DNA of 64,000 nucleotides from Comamonas sp. (GTDB lineage Bacteria; Pseudomonadota; Gammaproteobacteria; Burkholderiales; Burkholderiaceae_C): NCBI RefSeq assembly GCF_009360615.1, contig NZ_SPEY01000041.1, forward strand, positions 20,937-84,936. Direction: 5' to 3'. Positions 1 through 9,144 of the stretch are shown piece by piece. The notes under the pieces were generated by a model. That model saw only the letters and a list, made by a program, of their open reading frames with translations. It did no database searches and was not told where the DNA came from. Each line of letters starts with the position of its first letter. Positions within the stretch are counted from its first letter, which is position 1. Made by a program: the position numbers and the translations under genes.

Positions 1-810
1 ATGCTCACCCATGTCAACTACCGTACGGGTGCCATGCACGACATGGCTGCAGTGACGGCCGCTGCCCATGGCCAGGGCATTCTGTGCGTCTGGGATCTGT
101 GCCACAGCGCGGGTGCCGTGCCCGTGGACCTCACGGGCGCCGATGCCGACTTTGCCGTGGGTTGCAGCTACAAATACCTCAACGGCGGCCCCGGCGCTCC
201 CGCCTTTGTCTGGGCGCATCCGCGCCTCATCAACCGCTTCTGGCAACCGCTGTCGGGCTGGTTCGGCCACGCCGAGCCTTTCAAATTCGTTCCCGACTAC
301 CACCCGGCCCGGGGCATCCAGCGCTATCTCTGCGGCACTCAGCCCATGATCAGCCTGAGCGTGCTGCAGTGCGGCATCGACATCTACACCGAGGCTGAAG
401 GGTTCGGCGGCATGGCCGCACTGCGCAAGAAATCGCTGGCGCTGACCGACCTGTTCATCCAGCTGGTGGAAGAACGCTGCCAGGGCCACGGCCTGGGACT
501 GGCGACCCCCCGCGAGCATGCGGCACGCGGCTCCCAGGTCTGCCTGACCCGCGAGGAGGGCCTGGGCGTGGATGGCAAGGACAGCGGCGCCTATGCGATT
601 GTGCAGGCACTGATCGCCCGCGGCGTGATCGGCGACTTCCGCAAGGGTGACGGCGGCACGGGCAGGCACCGGGACATTCTGCGCTTCGGCTTCACGCCTC
701 TGTACGTGGGCTTTGCCGATGTCTGGAACGCCGTCGAGCATCTGCGCCAGGTGCTGGAATCGGGCGAGTGGCAACGGCCCGAATTCAATACCGTGAATGC
801 CGTGACCTGA
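1..810 (+). CDS. kynU: Kynureninase, C-terminal part (cut by window edge)
   Basis: PLP enzyme that cleaves kynurenine to anthranilate and alanine in tryptophan catabolism. The visible 269 residues include the family stretch LTHVNYRTG...MHDM at the start, the [10 protein letters not shown] segment and the cofactor-lysine region [11 protein letters not shown] (Lys near residue 58). The full enzyme is about 415 residues, so roughly 150 N-terminal residues lie before base 1, and the ATG at base 1 is almost certainly an internal methionine. It ends with TGA at 808-810. kynA lies downstream on the same strand, but two repair genes on the other strand separate them, so they are not one simple transcript. 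Confidence 0.95.
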   Translation: MLTHVNYRTGAMHDMAAVTAAAHGQGILCVWDLCHSAGAVPVDLTGADADFAVGCSYKYLNGGPGAPAFVWAHPRLINRFWQPLSGWFGHAEPFKFVPDYHPARGIQRYLCGTQPMISLSVLQCGIDIYTEAEGFGGMAALRKKSLALTDLFIQLVEERCQGHGLGLATPREHAARGSQVCLTREEGLGVDGKDSGAYAIVQALIARGVIGDFRKGDGGTGRHRDILRFGFTPLYVGFADVWNAVEHLRQVLESGEWQRPEFNTVNAVT

Positions 811-1812
811 TCAATATGCGCTATCGGACAACGAGGCCCACAGGTGCGCAGCCACCAGTGCGCGCCAGGGCTTGAACTGGTCCAGCCAGTCCCTGGCGGC
901 ACACGCATCGGGCTGGGCACTGCCGGTGAGCAGACCGATAGCCCGACGCACCGCCACATCCCCGTGCAGGCTGCCGTCGGGCCAGCCATAGCCACGCAGC
1001 AAGGTGTAGTTCACTGTCCACGGACCGATGCCCTTGACCGCCAGCAATTGCGCCGAGGCAGCGGCCACATCCTCCTCACACCAGCTCCCGGCGGCGCTGC
1101 GCCCGGCCCATTCATCCAGCGGCAGCCTATCCTCGGCAACGGCCTGGGCCACGGCCAGCAGGGTCTGTGCCTTGGCCTGGGAAAAGCCCGCGCCGCGCAG
1201 CGCATTGATGTCCAGGGCGGCCACGCGCTGCGCATCGGGATAGGCGTGAAGCCCGGGCATTGCCCCGACTTGCGCCAGCGGTTCGCCCGCCAGCGAGATC
1301 AGTCTGCGCCGCAGCGAAACGGCCACGGCCACCGTGATCTGCTGCCCGGTGATGGCCCAGGTCAACGCCTCGAAGGGTGTGGGTGAACCGGGCACATGCA
1401 GGCCGGCCTGGCGCGACAGCAGCGAGCCCAGCTCGGGGTGATCGCCATGCGCCAGCTCCAGCGCGCCGGGCGCGTAGACCAGCCCCAGCATGCGTTTCAC
1501 CATGGCTTGGAACACGTCCCGGTCTGACTCGGCAGGCTCTGGGTGCACTGCATGCAGTCGGGCCTGAACCTGTCCCGCCTTCCAGTGCAGCTCCAGCAAG
1601 GCGGGACTGCGCTTCCACAGGATGGCCTTGTGCAGGCTGCGCGCATCGGCATCGACCCGCTCGGCCAGTTGACGCTCGTCGCGATCATGGAAATGCACGA
1701 ACTCGTCAAAGCGATAGCGAAGAGGCAGGGCAATCGAGACTTCCAGCAGCATGCGGTTTTCCATTACATGGGCAGCGCCAGGGTGCGCCCGGGATTCATT
1801 CAGGGTATCCAT
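811..1812 (-). CDS. alkA: DNA-3-methyladenine glycosylase II (AlkA type)
   Basis: Base-excision glycosylase that removes alkylated purines. The 333-residue protein has an AlkA-like N-terminal domain and a helix-hairpin-helix-GPD core with LLAVKGIGPWTVNYTLLRG, followed by LHGDVAVRRAI, whose Asp matches the catalytic aspartate. Its stop codon directly abuts the kynU stop, so the two genes are convergent with no spacer. The first ATG (1812) is kept. A second in-frame ATG at 1764 (MENRMLLEV) is possible and would lose 16 weakly conserved residues. The ada-like gene lies 80 bases upstream on the same strand, so a shared alkylation-response transcript is plausible. Confidence 0.93.
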   Translation of the reverse strand: MDTLNESRAHPGAAHVMENRMLLEVSIALPLRYRFDEFVHFHDRDERQLAERVDADARSLHKAILWKRSPALLELHWKAGQVQARLHAVHPEPAESDRDVFQAMVKRMLGLVYAPGALELAHGDHPELGSLLSRQAGLHVPGSPTPFEALTWAITGQQITVAVAVSLRRRLISLAGEPLAQVGAMPGLHAYPDAQRVAALDINALRGAGFSQAKAQTLLAVAQAVAEDRLPLDEWAGRSAAGSWCEEDVAAASAQLLAVKGIGPWTVNYTLLRGYGWPDGSLHGDVAVRRAIGLLTGSAQPDACAARDWLDQFKPWRALVAAHLWASLSDSAY

Positions 1813-1892
1813 CGCTTCCGTCGCCCATCAATCAAGGATTTCGGATAGCTGTCCATTCAGACACCTTGAAGACGACGCGATGGCAGCTCTCT

Positions 1893-2771
1893 TCAAGAGC
1901 GCTTGAGTTGCGCCTGCTGGGCCTCTCGCAGCAGCAGGGCACGCTTGCGCTCCACCCCCCAGCGATACCCCGAGAGGCTGCCGTCATTGCGCAGCACACG
2001 ATGACAGGGCACGGCCACGGCAATCGGATTGGCCGCCACCGCGCTGGCCACGGCCCGCGAGGCGCTGGGCTGGCCCAGACGCCGGGCCAGTTCGCTGTAG
2101 CTGACGGTCTGTCCGGCAGGAATGCTCTGCAGCGCCTGCCACACACGCTGCTGAAACGCCGTGCCCTGAATATCCAGCGGCAGGGCCAGCCCCAGCCGGG
2201 GCTGCTCCATCAACGCGACCACCTGAGACACGGTCTGCTCATACTGGGCATCGGCCCCGATCAGCTGGGCCGCCGCGAAACGCTGCTGCAGATCATCGAC
2301 GAGCGCATGCGGGTCATCCCCTAGCAGCACGCAGCACACGCCCTTGTCGGTGCTGGCCACCAGCAGGCTGCCCAGCGAACATTCGGCCAGGGCGAAACGG
2401 ATGCGCTGGTCCTGCCCCCGCTTGCGATAGGACTGCGGGGTCATGCCCAGCATAGCCGGCGCATCCTTGTAAAAGCTGCTGCTGGCTTCATAGCCGCTCA
2501 GGTAGGCTGCGTCGGTGACCGACTCGATGCCGCCCTTCGCCAGCGCGGCGCGCACATGCCTGCCGCGATGGGCCTTGGCATAGGCCTTGGGCGTGAGCCC
2601 CGTGGCACGCTTGAAGCTGCGATGCAGCTGCCAGGGGCTGAGCCCCAGCCGCTGCGCCAGCACCTCCAGCGCGGGCATGGGCTCTTCGCTCTCCAGCCAG
2701 CGACAGCACAGGACCATGCGCTCATCGATTGGCGGGTTGGCGGCGGCTGTAGAAGTCAGAGGACTGGACAT
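1893..2771 (-). CDS. ada: Ada-like protein: AraC DNA-binding domain plus O6-methylguanine-DNA methyltransferase
   Basis: Suicide methyltransferase joined to an AraC-type helix-turn-helix. Residues about 25-115 form the AraC domain (LAQRLGLSPWQLHRSFKRATGLTPKAY and a second helix-turn-helix). Residues about 125-292 form the methyltransferase with the acceptor-cysteine motif PCHRV and the following RNDGSLSGYRWG. At 292 residues it is shorter than E. coli Ada (354) and lacks the N-terminal zinc domain with the phosphotriester-accepting cysteine. It may therefore repair O6-methylguanine without the classical methyl-triggered activation. It lies just upstream of alkA on the same strand, in keeping with an alkylation-damage role. 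Confidence 0.93.
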   Translation of the reverse strand: MSSPLTSTAAANPPIDERMVLCCRWLESEEPMPALEVLAQRLGLSPWQLHRSFKRATGLTPKAYAKAHRGRHVRAALAKGGIESVTDAAYLSGYEASSSFYKDAPAMLGMTPQSYRKRGQDQRIRFALAECSLGSLLVASTDKGVCCVLLGDDPHALVDDLQQRFAAAQLIGADAQYEQTVSQVVALMEQPRLGLALPLDIQGTAFQQRVWQALQSIPAGQTVSYSELARRLGQPSASRAVASAVAANPIAVAVPCHRVLRNDGSLSGYRWGVERKRALLLREAQQAQLKRS

Positions 2772-2926
2772 GGCTTGAATCTCGGCTGAGTGCGTTTTCC
2801 GTCACGGGTCTGTGACTGGCCTGACTTTACGCAAAGCTTTGGCAGCTTGCATCCACGTTCTTGCAGGCTTTGCGGGCCCGGATTCGGTTACGCTGCGCGC
2901 ACCGATCCAACAAACATGATTTCACC

Positions 2927-3802
2927 ATGACGAACGAATCCTCCGGCTGCCCTCTGCATGGCGGCGCCGCCATCGTCCGCGACGAGAAAGCCCAGCTCGA
3001 CTTCAGCCGCGACATGAGCTATGGCGACTATCTGCATCTGGACCAGATTCTCACGGCCCAGCACCCGCTGTCGCCGGCCCATGACGAGATGCTGTTCATC
3101 GTGCAGCACCAGACCAGCGAGCTGTGGATGAAGCTGATGCTGCACGAGGTGCGCGCGGCCACCGCCGCCATTGCCAATGCCTCGGGCACGACCAAGCCCG
3201 ATGCCTTCAAGATGCTGGCGCGCGTCTCGCGCATCATGGAGCAGCTGGTCAGCGCCTGGACCGTGCTGTCCACCATGACGCCGCCCGAATACTCGGCCAT
3301 GCGCCCCTATCTGGCCAACTCCAGCGGCTTCCAGAGCTACCAGTACCGCTGCATCGAGTTCGCGCTGGGCAACAAGAACGCGGCCATGCTCCAGCCCCAC
3401 GCGCATCGCTCGGACCTGCTGGCCCAGGTACAGGCCGCCTACGAATCGCCATCGCTGTACGACGTAGCCCTGCAGCTGCTGGCGCGCGAAGGCATCGCCG
3501 TGCCTGCCGACCGCCTGCAGCGCGACTGGACCCAGCCCTATGAAGCCAGCGAGGGCGTCAAGCAGGCATGGATCACCGTCTACCGCGATCCGCACAAGCA
3601 CTGGGATCTGTACCAGCTGGGCGAAAAGCTGGCCGATATCGAAGACGCCTTCCGTCTCTGGCGCTTCCGCCACCTGACCACGGTGGAGCGCGTCATCGGC
3701 TTCAAGCGCGGCACGGGCGGCACCGGCGGCGTGAGCTACCTCAAGAAGATGCTGGACGTGGTACTGTTCCCCGAGATCTGGAGCCTGCGCACCGAGCTGT
3801 AA
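2927..3802 (+). CDS. kynA: Tryptophan 2,3-dioxygenase
   Basis: Haem dioxygenase that opens the indole ring of L-tryptophan to N-formylkynurenine, the first step of the kynurenine pathway. Family blocks visible are [37 protein letters not shown] and the C-terminal [13 protein letters not shown] substrate loop. I chose the ATG at 2927 (MTNESSG), giving 291 residues, close to the bacterial norm. An upstream in-frame ATG at 2861 would add 22 arginine-rich residues unlike the family. It works with kynU at the left edge; the formamidase step is not seen in this window. Confidence 0.96.
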   Translation: MTNESSGCPLHGGAAIVRDEKAQLDFSRDMSYGDYLHLDQILTAQHPLSPAHDEMLFIVQHQTSELWMKLMLHEVRAATAAIANASGTTKPDAFKMLARVSRIMEQLVSAWTVLSTMTPPEYSAMRPYLANSSGFQSYQYRCIEFALGNKNAAMLQPHAHRSDLLAQVQAAYESPSLYDVALQLLAREGIAVPADRLQRDWTQPYEASEGVKQAWITVYRDPHKHWDLYQLGEKLADIEDAFRLWRFRHLTTVERVIGFKRGTGGTGGVSYLKKMLDVVLFPEIWSLRTEL

Positions 3803-3912
3803 GCGGGTCCGGCCATCGCCACTCAGGCTGCCCCTGCTGCTCTTTCGTGACAGCGCGGGCAGCCTGAATTCTTTAGGCTCCGTGCAAAACCTAACATCAC
3901 AACTAACTGCCC

Positions 3913-5178
3913 ATGCCTTCCGATCACAGCGCCGCCGTGGCTGCGCCGAACCCCAGCCCGAAGCCCGACTCCTCCGCCTGGGCCATGCTGGTCTGTCTGC
4001 TCACGGGCTTTGCACTGAGCCAGGCCTTCCGAACGGTCACCTCCATCATCGCCGACGGTCTGCGCACGGACTTCGGCCTCTCCGCGCAGTCCCTGGGCTC
4101 GTTTGCCGGACTGTTTGCGCTGTCCTTCGGCGTGGCCCAGCTGCTCATGGGCATCGGCATGGACATCTACGGCCTGCGCCGTACCGTGCTTCTGGCCTTT
4201 CCGCTGTCGATTGCGGGCGCCGCGCTGTCCGCACTGGCACCCAGCTATTCCTGGCTGATGCTGGGCCAATTGCTGATCGGCGTGGGCTGCTCGCCCGCCT
4301 TTCTGGCCAGCACCATGTTCATCGCACGCCACTTTCCGGCCGATAAATTTGCCTATCTCTCGGGCATAGGCCTGGGTCTGGGCGGACTGGGTCTGCTGTT
4401 CACCGGCACGCCCATGGCCTGGCTGGTGCAGCATCTGGGCTGGCGTGCCGGCTTTGCGCTGCTGGCGGTGCTGAGTGTGTTGTCATGGCTGCTGATCTTC
4501 TTCAAGGTGCACGAGCCCGAGCTGCCCGGCGATGCCCTGCCCAAACCCGGATTCATGCAGGCGCTGCAGGGTTTTGGCAGTCTGCTGTTGCTGCCTCACA
4601 CCTGGGGCATTGTGCTGCTGGGCATGGTCAGCTATGCCTCATTTCTCACCGTGCGCGGCCTCTGGCTCAGCCCCATGCTGATGGACCGCTACCAGTTCTC
4701 CTTGGTCACCACGGGCAACGTGGCTCTGGCCTGCTCCGTCATTTCGCTGTTCGTGCCTTCCATGTTCGGCCGGCTCGATCCTGGACCTGCCAGACGCCGC
4801 CAGCGCATCGCACGCTTTGCGCTGCTCATGGCCGGCATTTTTGTGGCCCTGGCCCTGGTCCACCAGTCCGTGGGCAGTGTGGTTCTGCTGCTGGTCATGA
4901 GTGTGCTTTCGGGCTACGGCACGCTGATCTACGCCGATGTGCGCTCCTCCTACCCGCCGGCCACGACGGGACGCGCCCTGTCCATCTTCACCATGGCCAT
5001 GTTCCTCGGAGCCGCACTCATGCAGTGGCTGTCGGGCCTGGTTGCAGGAGTTGCGGAGCGCCAGAATGCCGACATCTACCAGGCCGTGATGCTGATGATT
5101 GCCGCCATGCTCGGCGGCGGCGTGCTGGCCTACCGGGTCATCAAGCCCTCGCCGCTGCTGCTCAAGGCCGATCACTAG
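3913..5178 (+). CDS. MFS transporter, function unassigned
   Basis: A 421-residue major facilitator superfamily carrier with about 12 hydrophobic segments. A short cytoplasmic N-terminus (about 20 residues rich in Pro and Ser) precedes the first helix. The pattern GMDIYGLRRTV in the loop after helix 2 matches the MFS motif A region. It starts 110 bases after kynA on the same strand, so co-expression with tryptophan degradation is possible, but nothing in the sequence fixes the substrate. It ends 36 bases before the convergent flavoprotein gene. No clear Shine-Dalgarno precedes the ATG. Confidence 0.85.
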   Translation: MPSDHSAAVAAPNPSPKPDSSAWAMLVCLLTGFALSQAFRTVTSIIADGLRTDFGLSAQSLGSFAGLFALSFGVAQLLMGIGMDIYGLRRTVLLAFPLSIAGAALSALAPSYSWLMLGQLLIGVGCSPAFLASTMFIARHFPADKFAYLSGIGLGLGGLGLLFTGTPMAWLVQHLGWRAGFALLAVLSVLSWLLIFFKVHEPELPGDALPKPGFMQALQGFGSLLLLPHTWGIVLLGMVSYASFLTVRGLWLSPMLMDRYQFSLVTTGNVALACSVISLFVPSMFGRLDPGPARRRQRIARFALLMAGIFVALALVHQSVGSVVLLLVMSVLSGYGTLIYADVRSSYPPATTGRALSIFTMAMFLGAALMQWLSGLVAGVAERQNADIYQAVMLMIAAMLGGGVLAYRVIKPSPLLLKADH

Positions 5179-5214
5179 AGCACTGATGGCGCAGCGCCGG
5201 CAGCTGCGCCCGCG

Positions 5215-6405
5215 CTAGAGTGCGTTCTCGTAAAGCCAGGGCACATCCATGATGCGCCCTCCCAGAGCGCGCAGCGACAGATCGCGCCCCCAGCGCAGCG
5301 GCCCTGTCGCATGGAAGATGCGGCCGTTGCGCAGCGAGCGCTCCTGCACCCTTGCATTGCGCTGCCAACGATTCAGCGCATAGCGCCGCAGCCGCAGGCT
5401 GACGTCCAGATCGTGCATGGACAGCGCTCGCTGCAGCTCGGCGGCATCCTCGATGGCCATGCCTGCGCCCTGGGCCAGGTAGGGACGCATGGGATGGGCG
5501 GCATCGCCCAGCAAGGCCACCAGACCCTGCGCCATCTGGGCCTGTGACGACAGCGGCTGGCGGTCGGCTACCGGCCACAAGCGCCACTCGCCCCCTCCGC
5601 AGGGCACATGCTGCACCAGGTCCTGCAGATAGCCGCAGGTACCCTGAAGGTGCTGGAGCAGATGGGGCAGATTGGCCGAGTGGTCCCAGTGGTCGAGATC
5701 CTCAGGCGCCGGTCCCTGGACGATGATCACCAGATTCTGCAGCTCGCCCCGGCGCACGGGGTACTGGATGGCGTGCAGCTGCGGCCCCAGCCATGCCGTG
5801 ACCTCGCTGGTGCGCAAGCGCTTGGGCAGATTGGCCTGGTGCACCATGGCGCGATAGGCCAGATGCCCGGTCACTCGCGGCGGCCCGTCCCCCAGCATCT
5901 GGGCCCGCATGGCACTGCGCACGCCGTCGGCTCCGATCAGGGCATCGCCCTCGATGAGCTTGCCGGAGCTGGTGCGAATGGTGACCACACCGTCCTGTTC
6001 GCTATAGCTGCTGACGGACTGGTTGAGGTTGAGGTGGACCTCGGCCAGATCCTGCAGGGTCTCCAGCAAAATCCCGTGCAGGTCGGCGCGGTGGATGGTG
6101 AGATAGCTGGCTCCATAGCGCTGCACCATGTCCGCGCCCAATGGCAGGCGCCCCAGTTCCCGCCCCGTCACGGCGCTGCAGGCCCGCAAGGCCTGGGGGC
6201 AGGCCACAACCTGCTGCAAGGATCGCTGCAATCCCCAGGCCTGCAGGCGGCGCACCACATTGGGGCCGAGCTGAATGCCGGCCCCGACTTCCGAAAACTG
6301 CGCGGCGCGCTCGAACAGACGCACCCCCCAGTCGGCACGTACCGCCCCAATGGCAGCGGCCAGACCACCGATACCGCCACCTGCAATCAACACCTGCTTG
6401 TTCAT
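5215..6405 (-). CDS. FAD-dependent aromatic-ring monooxygenase (salicylate hydroxylase-like)
   Basis: Group A flavoprotein hydroxylase of 396 residues using NAD(P)H and O2. All three family fingerprints are present: IAGGGIGGLAAAIG at the N-terminus for the ADP part of FAD, a DG motif (GADGVRSAMR) in the middle, and the GD motif ALLGDAAHPMRPYLAQGAGMA that binds the ribityl chain. The best family resemblance is to salicylate and 3-hydroxybenzoate 6-hydroxylases. An aromatic acid derived from kynurenine or elsewhere is a reasonable but unproven substrate. It does not closely resemble the HpxO urate hydroxylase as I recall that sequence, so I do not place it in the purine pathway. Confidence 0.85.
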   Translation of the reverse strand: MNKQVLIAGGGIGGLAAAIGAVRADWGVRLFERAAQFSEVGAGIQLGPNVVRRLQAWGLQRSLQQVVACPQALRACSAVTGRELGRLPLGADMVQRYGASYLTIHRADLHGILLETLQDLAEVHLNLNQSVSSYSEQDGVVTIRTSSGKLIEGDALIGADGVRSAMRAQMLGDGPPRVTGHLAYRAMVHQANLPKRLRTSEVTAWLGPQLHAIQYPVRRGELQNLVIIVQGPAPEDLDHWDHSANLPHLLQHLQGTCGYLQDLVQHVPCGGGEWRLWPVADRQPLSSQAQMAQGLVALLGDAAHPMRPYLAQGAGMAIEDAAELQRALSMHDLDVSLRLRRYALNRWQRNARVQERSLRNGRIFHATGPLRWGRDLSLRALGGRIMDVPWLYENAL

Positions 6406-6479
6406 GGTCTCTTATTGTGCCGCCTGGACGCCTGCATCGACGAAAACTCTGATTTGCGCTGCAGCAAACTTTGCCCATG

Positions 6480-6502
6480 AAAAAAGCCCGCCAAGGCGGG
6501 CT
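6480..6502 (-). terminator. Rho-independent terminator after the H-NS gene
   Basis: An 8-bp perfect stem AGCCCGCC/GGCGGGCT with a 2-base loop is followed, on the minus strand, by a run of six T. It lies about 22 bases past the stop of the H-NS gene and before the flavoprotein gene transcribed in the same direction. Confidence 0.85.
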
Positions 6503-6524
6503 CTTTCAACGTGCGCAAAGCAGA

Positions 6525-6815
6525 TCAGATGGCGAACTTTTCGCGATCCTGGTCTGCAATCCACTTGGGCGGCTTGCCTCGGCCGGTCCAGGTCTGACCC
6601 GTCGCAGGGTCACGATACTTGGGAGCCACCTTGGCGCCTGCACTGGCGGAAGAACGCGCACGAGCGGGAGGGAAAACATCTTCAGCAGTCAAGCCGTACT
6701 CAGCAATCAGGCCGCGAACCTTGCTCACAGCTTCGGCCAGTTCACGCGAGCGGGCTTCATTGATTTGCTGCTCCAGCTCTTCTCTCTGCTTCAGGAGTTC
6801 CTTGTAAGTGCTCAT
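6525..6815 (-). CDS. H-NS family nucleoid-associated DNA-binding protein
   Basis: Small 96-residue H-NS/BpH3-type protein. Residues about 5-50 form a coiled-coil dimerisation region (LLKQREELEQQINEARSRELAEAV). Residues about 66-90 carry the DNA-binding core KYRDPATGQTWTGRGKPPKWI, which grips the minor groove of AT-rich DNA. Such proteins silence AT-rich and foreign genes. The region upstream of its start (about 6816-6945) is clearly AT-rich compared with its surroundings, so autoregulation is plausible. It is monocistronic with its own terminator. Confidence 0.93.
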   Translation of the reverse strand: MSTYKELLKQREELEQQINEARSRELAEAVSKVRGLIAEYGLTAEDVFPPARARSSASAGAKVAPKYRDPATGQTWTGRGKPPKWIADQDREKFAI

Positions 6816-6944
6816 GATTTGCGCTTCTTGGTTGATTAAAGTGACCTCATTATAAATGCCGGATTTTCAAATTCATCATTTTTCAAGTAAGCAGAAACCA
6901 CAATTCAAAATATTGATAAAATGCAACCATGTGTTAATAAATAG

Positions 6945-8231
6945 CTATTCACCGTCAGGACCTGCCAATATCCTGTCGAGGGGCCTGCCGACCATATCCA
7001 CGGGCTTCAATATTCATCTGCGGCACAAGACCATCCCGCCCAGAGCCGACAAATGACCGCGATCAGCGAGGAATAAACCGGGCCGGCTGTTATAGAGCTC
7101 TTCGTCTTCATCGGGCAATACCGGAACGGCAATCCGACCAGCCATTTCAAGCCGGGCATCAGCCCCTCCTCAGTCAGGACCGTTTTCCTCTTCGGGCTGC
7201 GCACGCGCACAGCGAAACGCTGCGCCAATAGCCTGCGCTGAATCCGGCAAGCGTCATGCCGTCATGCGCCGTGTGATATTCGCCGTTCATGGGTACCCTG
7301 CATCGTGTTCTGGCCCGCAACCGAAGGAGCCATTCCATCCCGCGCACCGTTTCGGTCAAGAAAGCAGAAGCCAGCACACGCTCCTTCCGCGCCTCCCGTG
7401 ATCTTCCCCTCGGGGCGAGCCTCCCCTGGGGGACGGCAGGCACCTCATGCAACTCCGCATGCCGCATGCCAGGAAGGCCGGCCACCTGCCTGCCGTGGTT
7501 GCAGCCCACAACGCCCGGGCCATCGTCATTTCGCCATCCATGGGATGCATATCAGCGTTCAGAGGCATTAAAGATGCGAGAAATCTTCCGTCAAAATACG
7601 AAATGCTTCGCATCGACGCAGCCTCACAGGCCTCAATCCGACCTTCCTCGCCCCTTCTTCCAAACTGGCGGCGACTTCTTCTTCGTTCGTGATCTAGATG
7701 ACAGGATCGATAATCCTGAGTCGCGTCAAAATGACATGCGGAGAAAATGTCAACAAACGCACAAAGGACTTTGCAGCGAGGACAGCCCGGGCCTTTGGCG
7801 GTGCCACCAATACCGAAACCTGTCGGGGTGAGGCCTCCCCGGATGCCCGAAAAGCAGCGCGTCCCAGATAATCGTTATAAATGTAATAGCATTTACGACG
7901 ATAGTCGTTGCCGGAATGGTGAAAACTCTTTCCGATATTCCCATCGATACCGGCCAGACTGCCAGCGCATCGCTGAAGGCAGCGCCGTTCCAAATGCCTT
8001 TGGGCAGCACCATGGAAGTAATCCCCACTTGCACGAAAGACAGAAATCCCCTGGGGTTCTCGAGCAGTGGCGGCACAGCCCGAGAACCGCGCCCCCTCCG
8101 AACCCAAGGCAGCGATCGGGCCTTGCGGCAGTAAGCCAATGCCCATTGCGGCAATCCAGACACCCCGTCGAGCTGCGCCCGCGACGCAAACAGCAGAAAA
8201 TCGACGACTCGTCCATCAGAAAGAACACCAT
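6945..8231 (-). pseudogene. Frameshifted CorC/HlyC-type protein (DUF21-CBS-CorC domains)
   Basis: No intact gene exists here, but minus-strand fragments in all three frames line up in order with a DUF21/CBS transporter-type protein. About 8060-7840 reads LLENPRGFLSFVQVGIT and ATTIVVNAITFITII (DUF21 membrane domain). Before 7694 comes LVAPPKARAVLAAKSFVRLL. About 7690-7620 reads NEEEVAASLEEGARKVGL. About 7590 reads FDGRFLASLMPLNADM (first CBS). Next come RHAELHEV and, at 7360-7322, LTETVRGMEWLLR (second CBS). At 7121-7089 comes LPDEDEELYNS, and near 6990-6950 VDMVGRPLDRIL (CorC C-terminal domain). At least four frame changes and internal stops make it non-functional. The order and full length argue against chance. 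The resemblance was judged by eye. Confidence 0.82.
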
Positions 8232-9084
8232 GGCACTTTACTGTATCGGGGACATTCAGGGTTGCGACGACGCTTTCGAGCGTTTATTGCAGACCGTTGA
8301 TTTCTCCGTAAGCCGGGACACACTTTATGTGCTCGGCGACCTTGTCAATCGCGGCCCCAAATCCGCCGAGGTATTGCGCCGCTGCATGCAGGCCGGCGAC
8401 GCCATGCGCCCGTTGCTCGGCAATCACGACCTGCATCTGCTGGCTGCGGCGCAGGGCCTGCGCCGTCAGAGCAAGCGGGATACGCTGGCCCAGGTTCTGG
8501 CCGCCCCCGACCGGGATGCCCTGCTGCACTGGCTGCGCCAGCAGCCCCTGGCTCGCCTGCACACCAATGCGCGCGGAGAGCAACTGCTCATGGTGCATGC
8601 CGGCGTGCTTCCTCAGTGGAGCCTGCACGATGCCATGGCCTTGAGCGCCGAAGTCCAGACCGTGCTCCAGCATGCCGACCATGCGCGCTTTCTGCAGAAT
8701 ATGTATGGCAACCAGCCCGATCGCTGGTCTGACGCACTGCAAGGCGATGACCGACTGCGCTGCGTCGTCAACGCCTTTACCCGTCTGCGCTTTTGCAGCA
8801 CCGACGGCGTCATGGATTTCGAGAGCGCGGAATCCGCCGATCAGGCACCCGAGGGACTGATGCCCTGGTTCGATGTGCCGGGGCGGCGCACTGCCGGTAC
8901 CCCCATGGCGTTCGGCCACTGGTCCACGCTGGGCCATGTCAACCGGGCCGACCTGATGGCCCTGGATACCGGCTGCGTTTGGGGCGGCTGCCTCAGCATG
9001 ATGAGATTCGGCGATCGCCTGGACGAGCGGGAACTCATACAGTTGCAGTGCCCGCAGGCCCAGGTTCCAGGTGCCAAGGGATAG
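8230..9084 (+). CDS. apaH: Symmetrical bis(5'-nucleosyl)-tetraphosphatase
   Basis: Calcineurin-like phosphoesterase that hydrolyses Ap4A to two ADP. The 284-residue protein carries the metal motifs in order: GDIQGC near residue 7, GDLVNRGP near 36, GNHDLH near 64, VHAG near 122 and FGHW near 228. These, and the length, fit ApaH rather than generic metallophosphatases. I use the ATG at 8230 (MALYCIGDIQG), because the in-frame extension to 7747 reads antisense through the pseudogene. This ATG shares a CATG palindrome with the divergent pseudogene start, so no promoter space remains between the two starts. Confidence 0.94.
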   Translation: MALYCIGDIQGCDDAFERLLQTVDFSVSRDTLYVLGDLVNRGPKSAEVLRRCMQAGDAMRPLLGNHDLHLLAAAQGLRRQSKRDTLAQVLAAPDRDALLHWLRQQPLARLHTNARGEQLLMVHAGVLPQWSLHDAMALSAEVQTVLQHADHARFLQNMYGNQPDRWSDALQGDDRLRCVVNAFTRLRFCSTDGVMDFESAESADQAPEGLMPWFDVPGRRTAGTPMAFGHWSTLGHVNRADLMALDTGCVWGGCLSMMRFGDRLDERELIQLQCPQAQVPGAKG

Positions 9085-9092
9085 TCCCCCCC

Positions 9093-9121
9093 AAAAAAAA
9101 CGCCTGCGTCCTGCAGGCGTT
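9093..9121 (-). terminator. Rho-independent terminator after rhlE
   Basis: The stem AACGCCTG/CAGGCGTT at 9099-9121 is followed on the minus strand by eight T (A-run at 9093-9100). It ends the rhlE transcript and sits directly after the convergent apaH stop. Confidence 0.8.
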
Positions 9122-9144
9122 CTGATGGAGTGATGGCCCGGTGT

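Noticed and set aside
5215..6405. Idea that the flavoprotein is HpxO urate hydroxylase
   Set aside because: The general FAD fingerprints match, but the rest resembles salicylate-type hydroxylases, and PuuD already supplies the urate step.
7747..8229. 161-residue N-terminal extension of ApaH
   Set aside because: ApaH normally starts with MxxYxIGDIQG. The upstream frame reads antisense through the CorC-type pseudogene.
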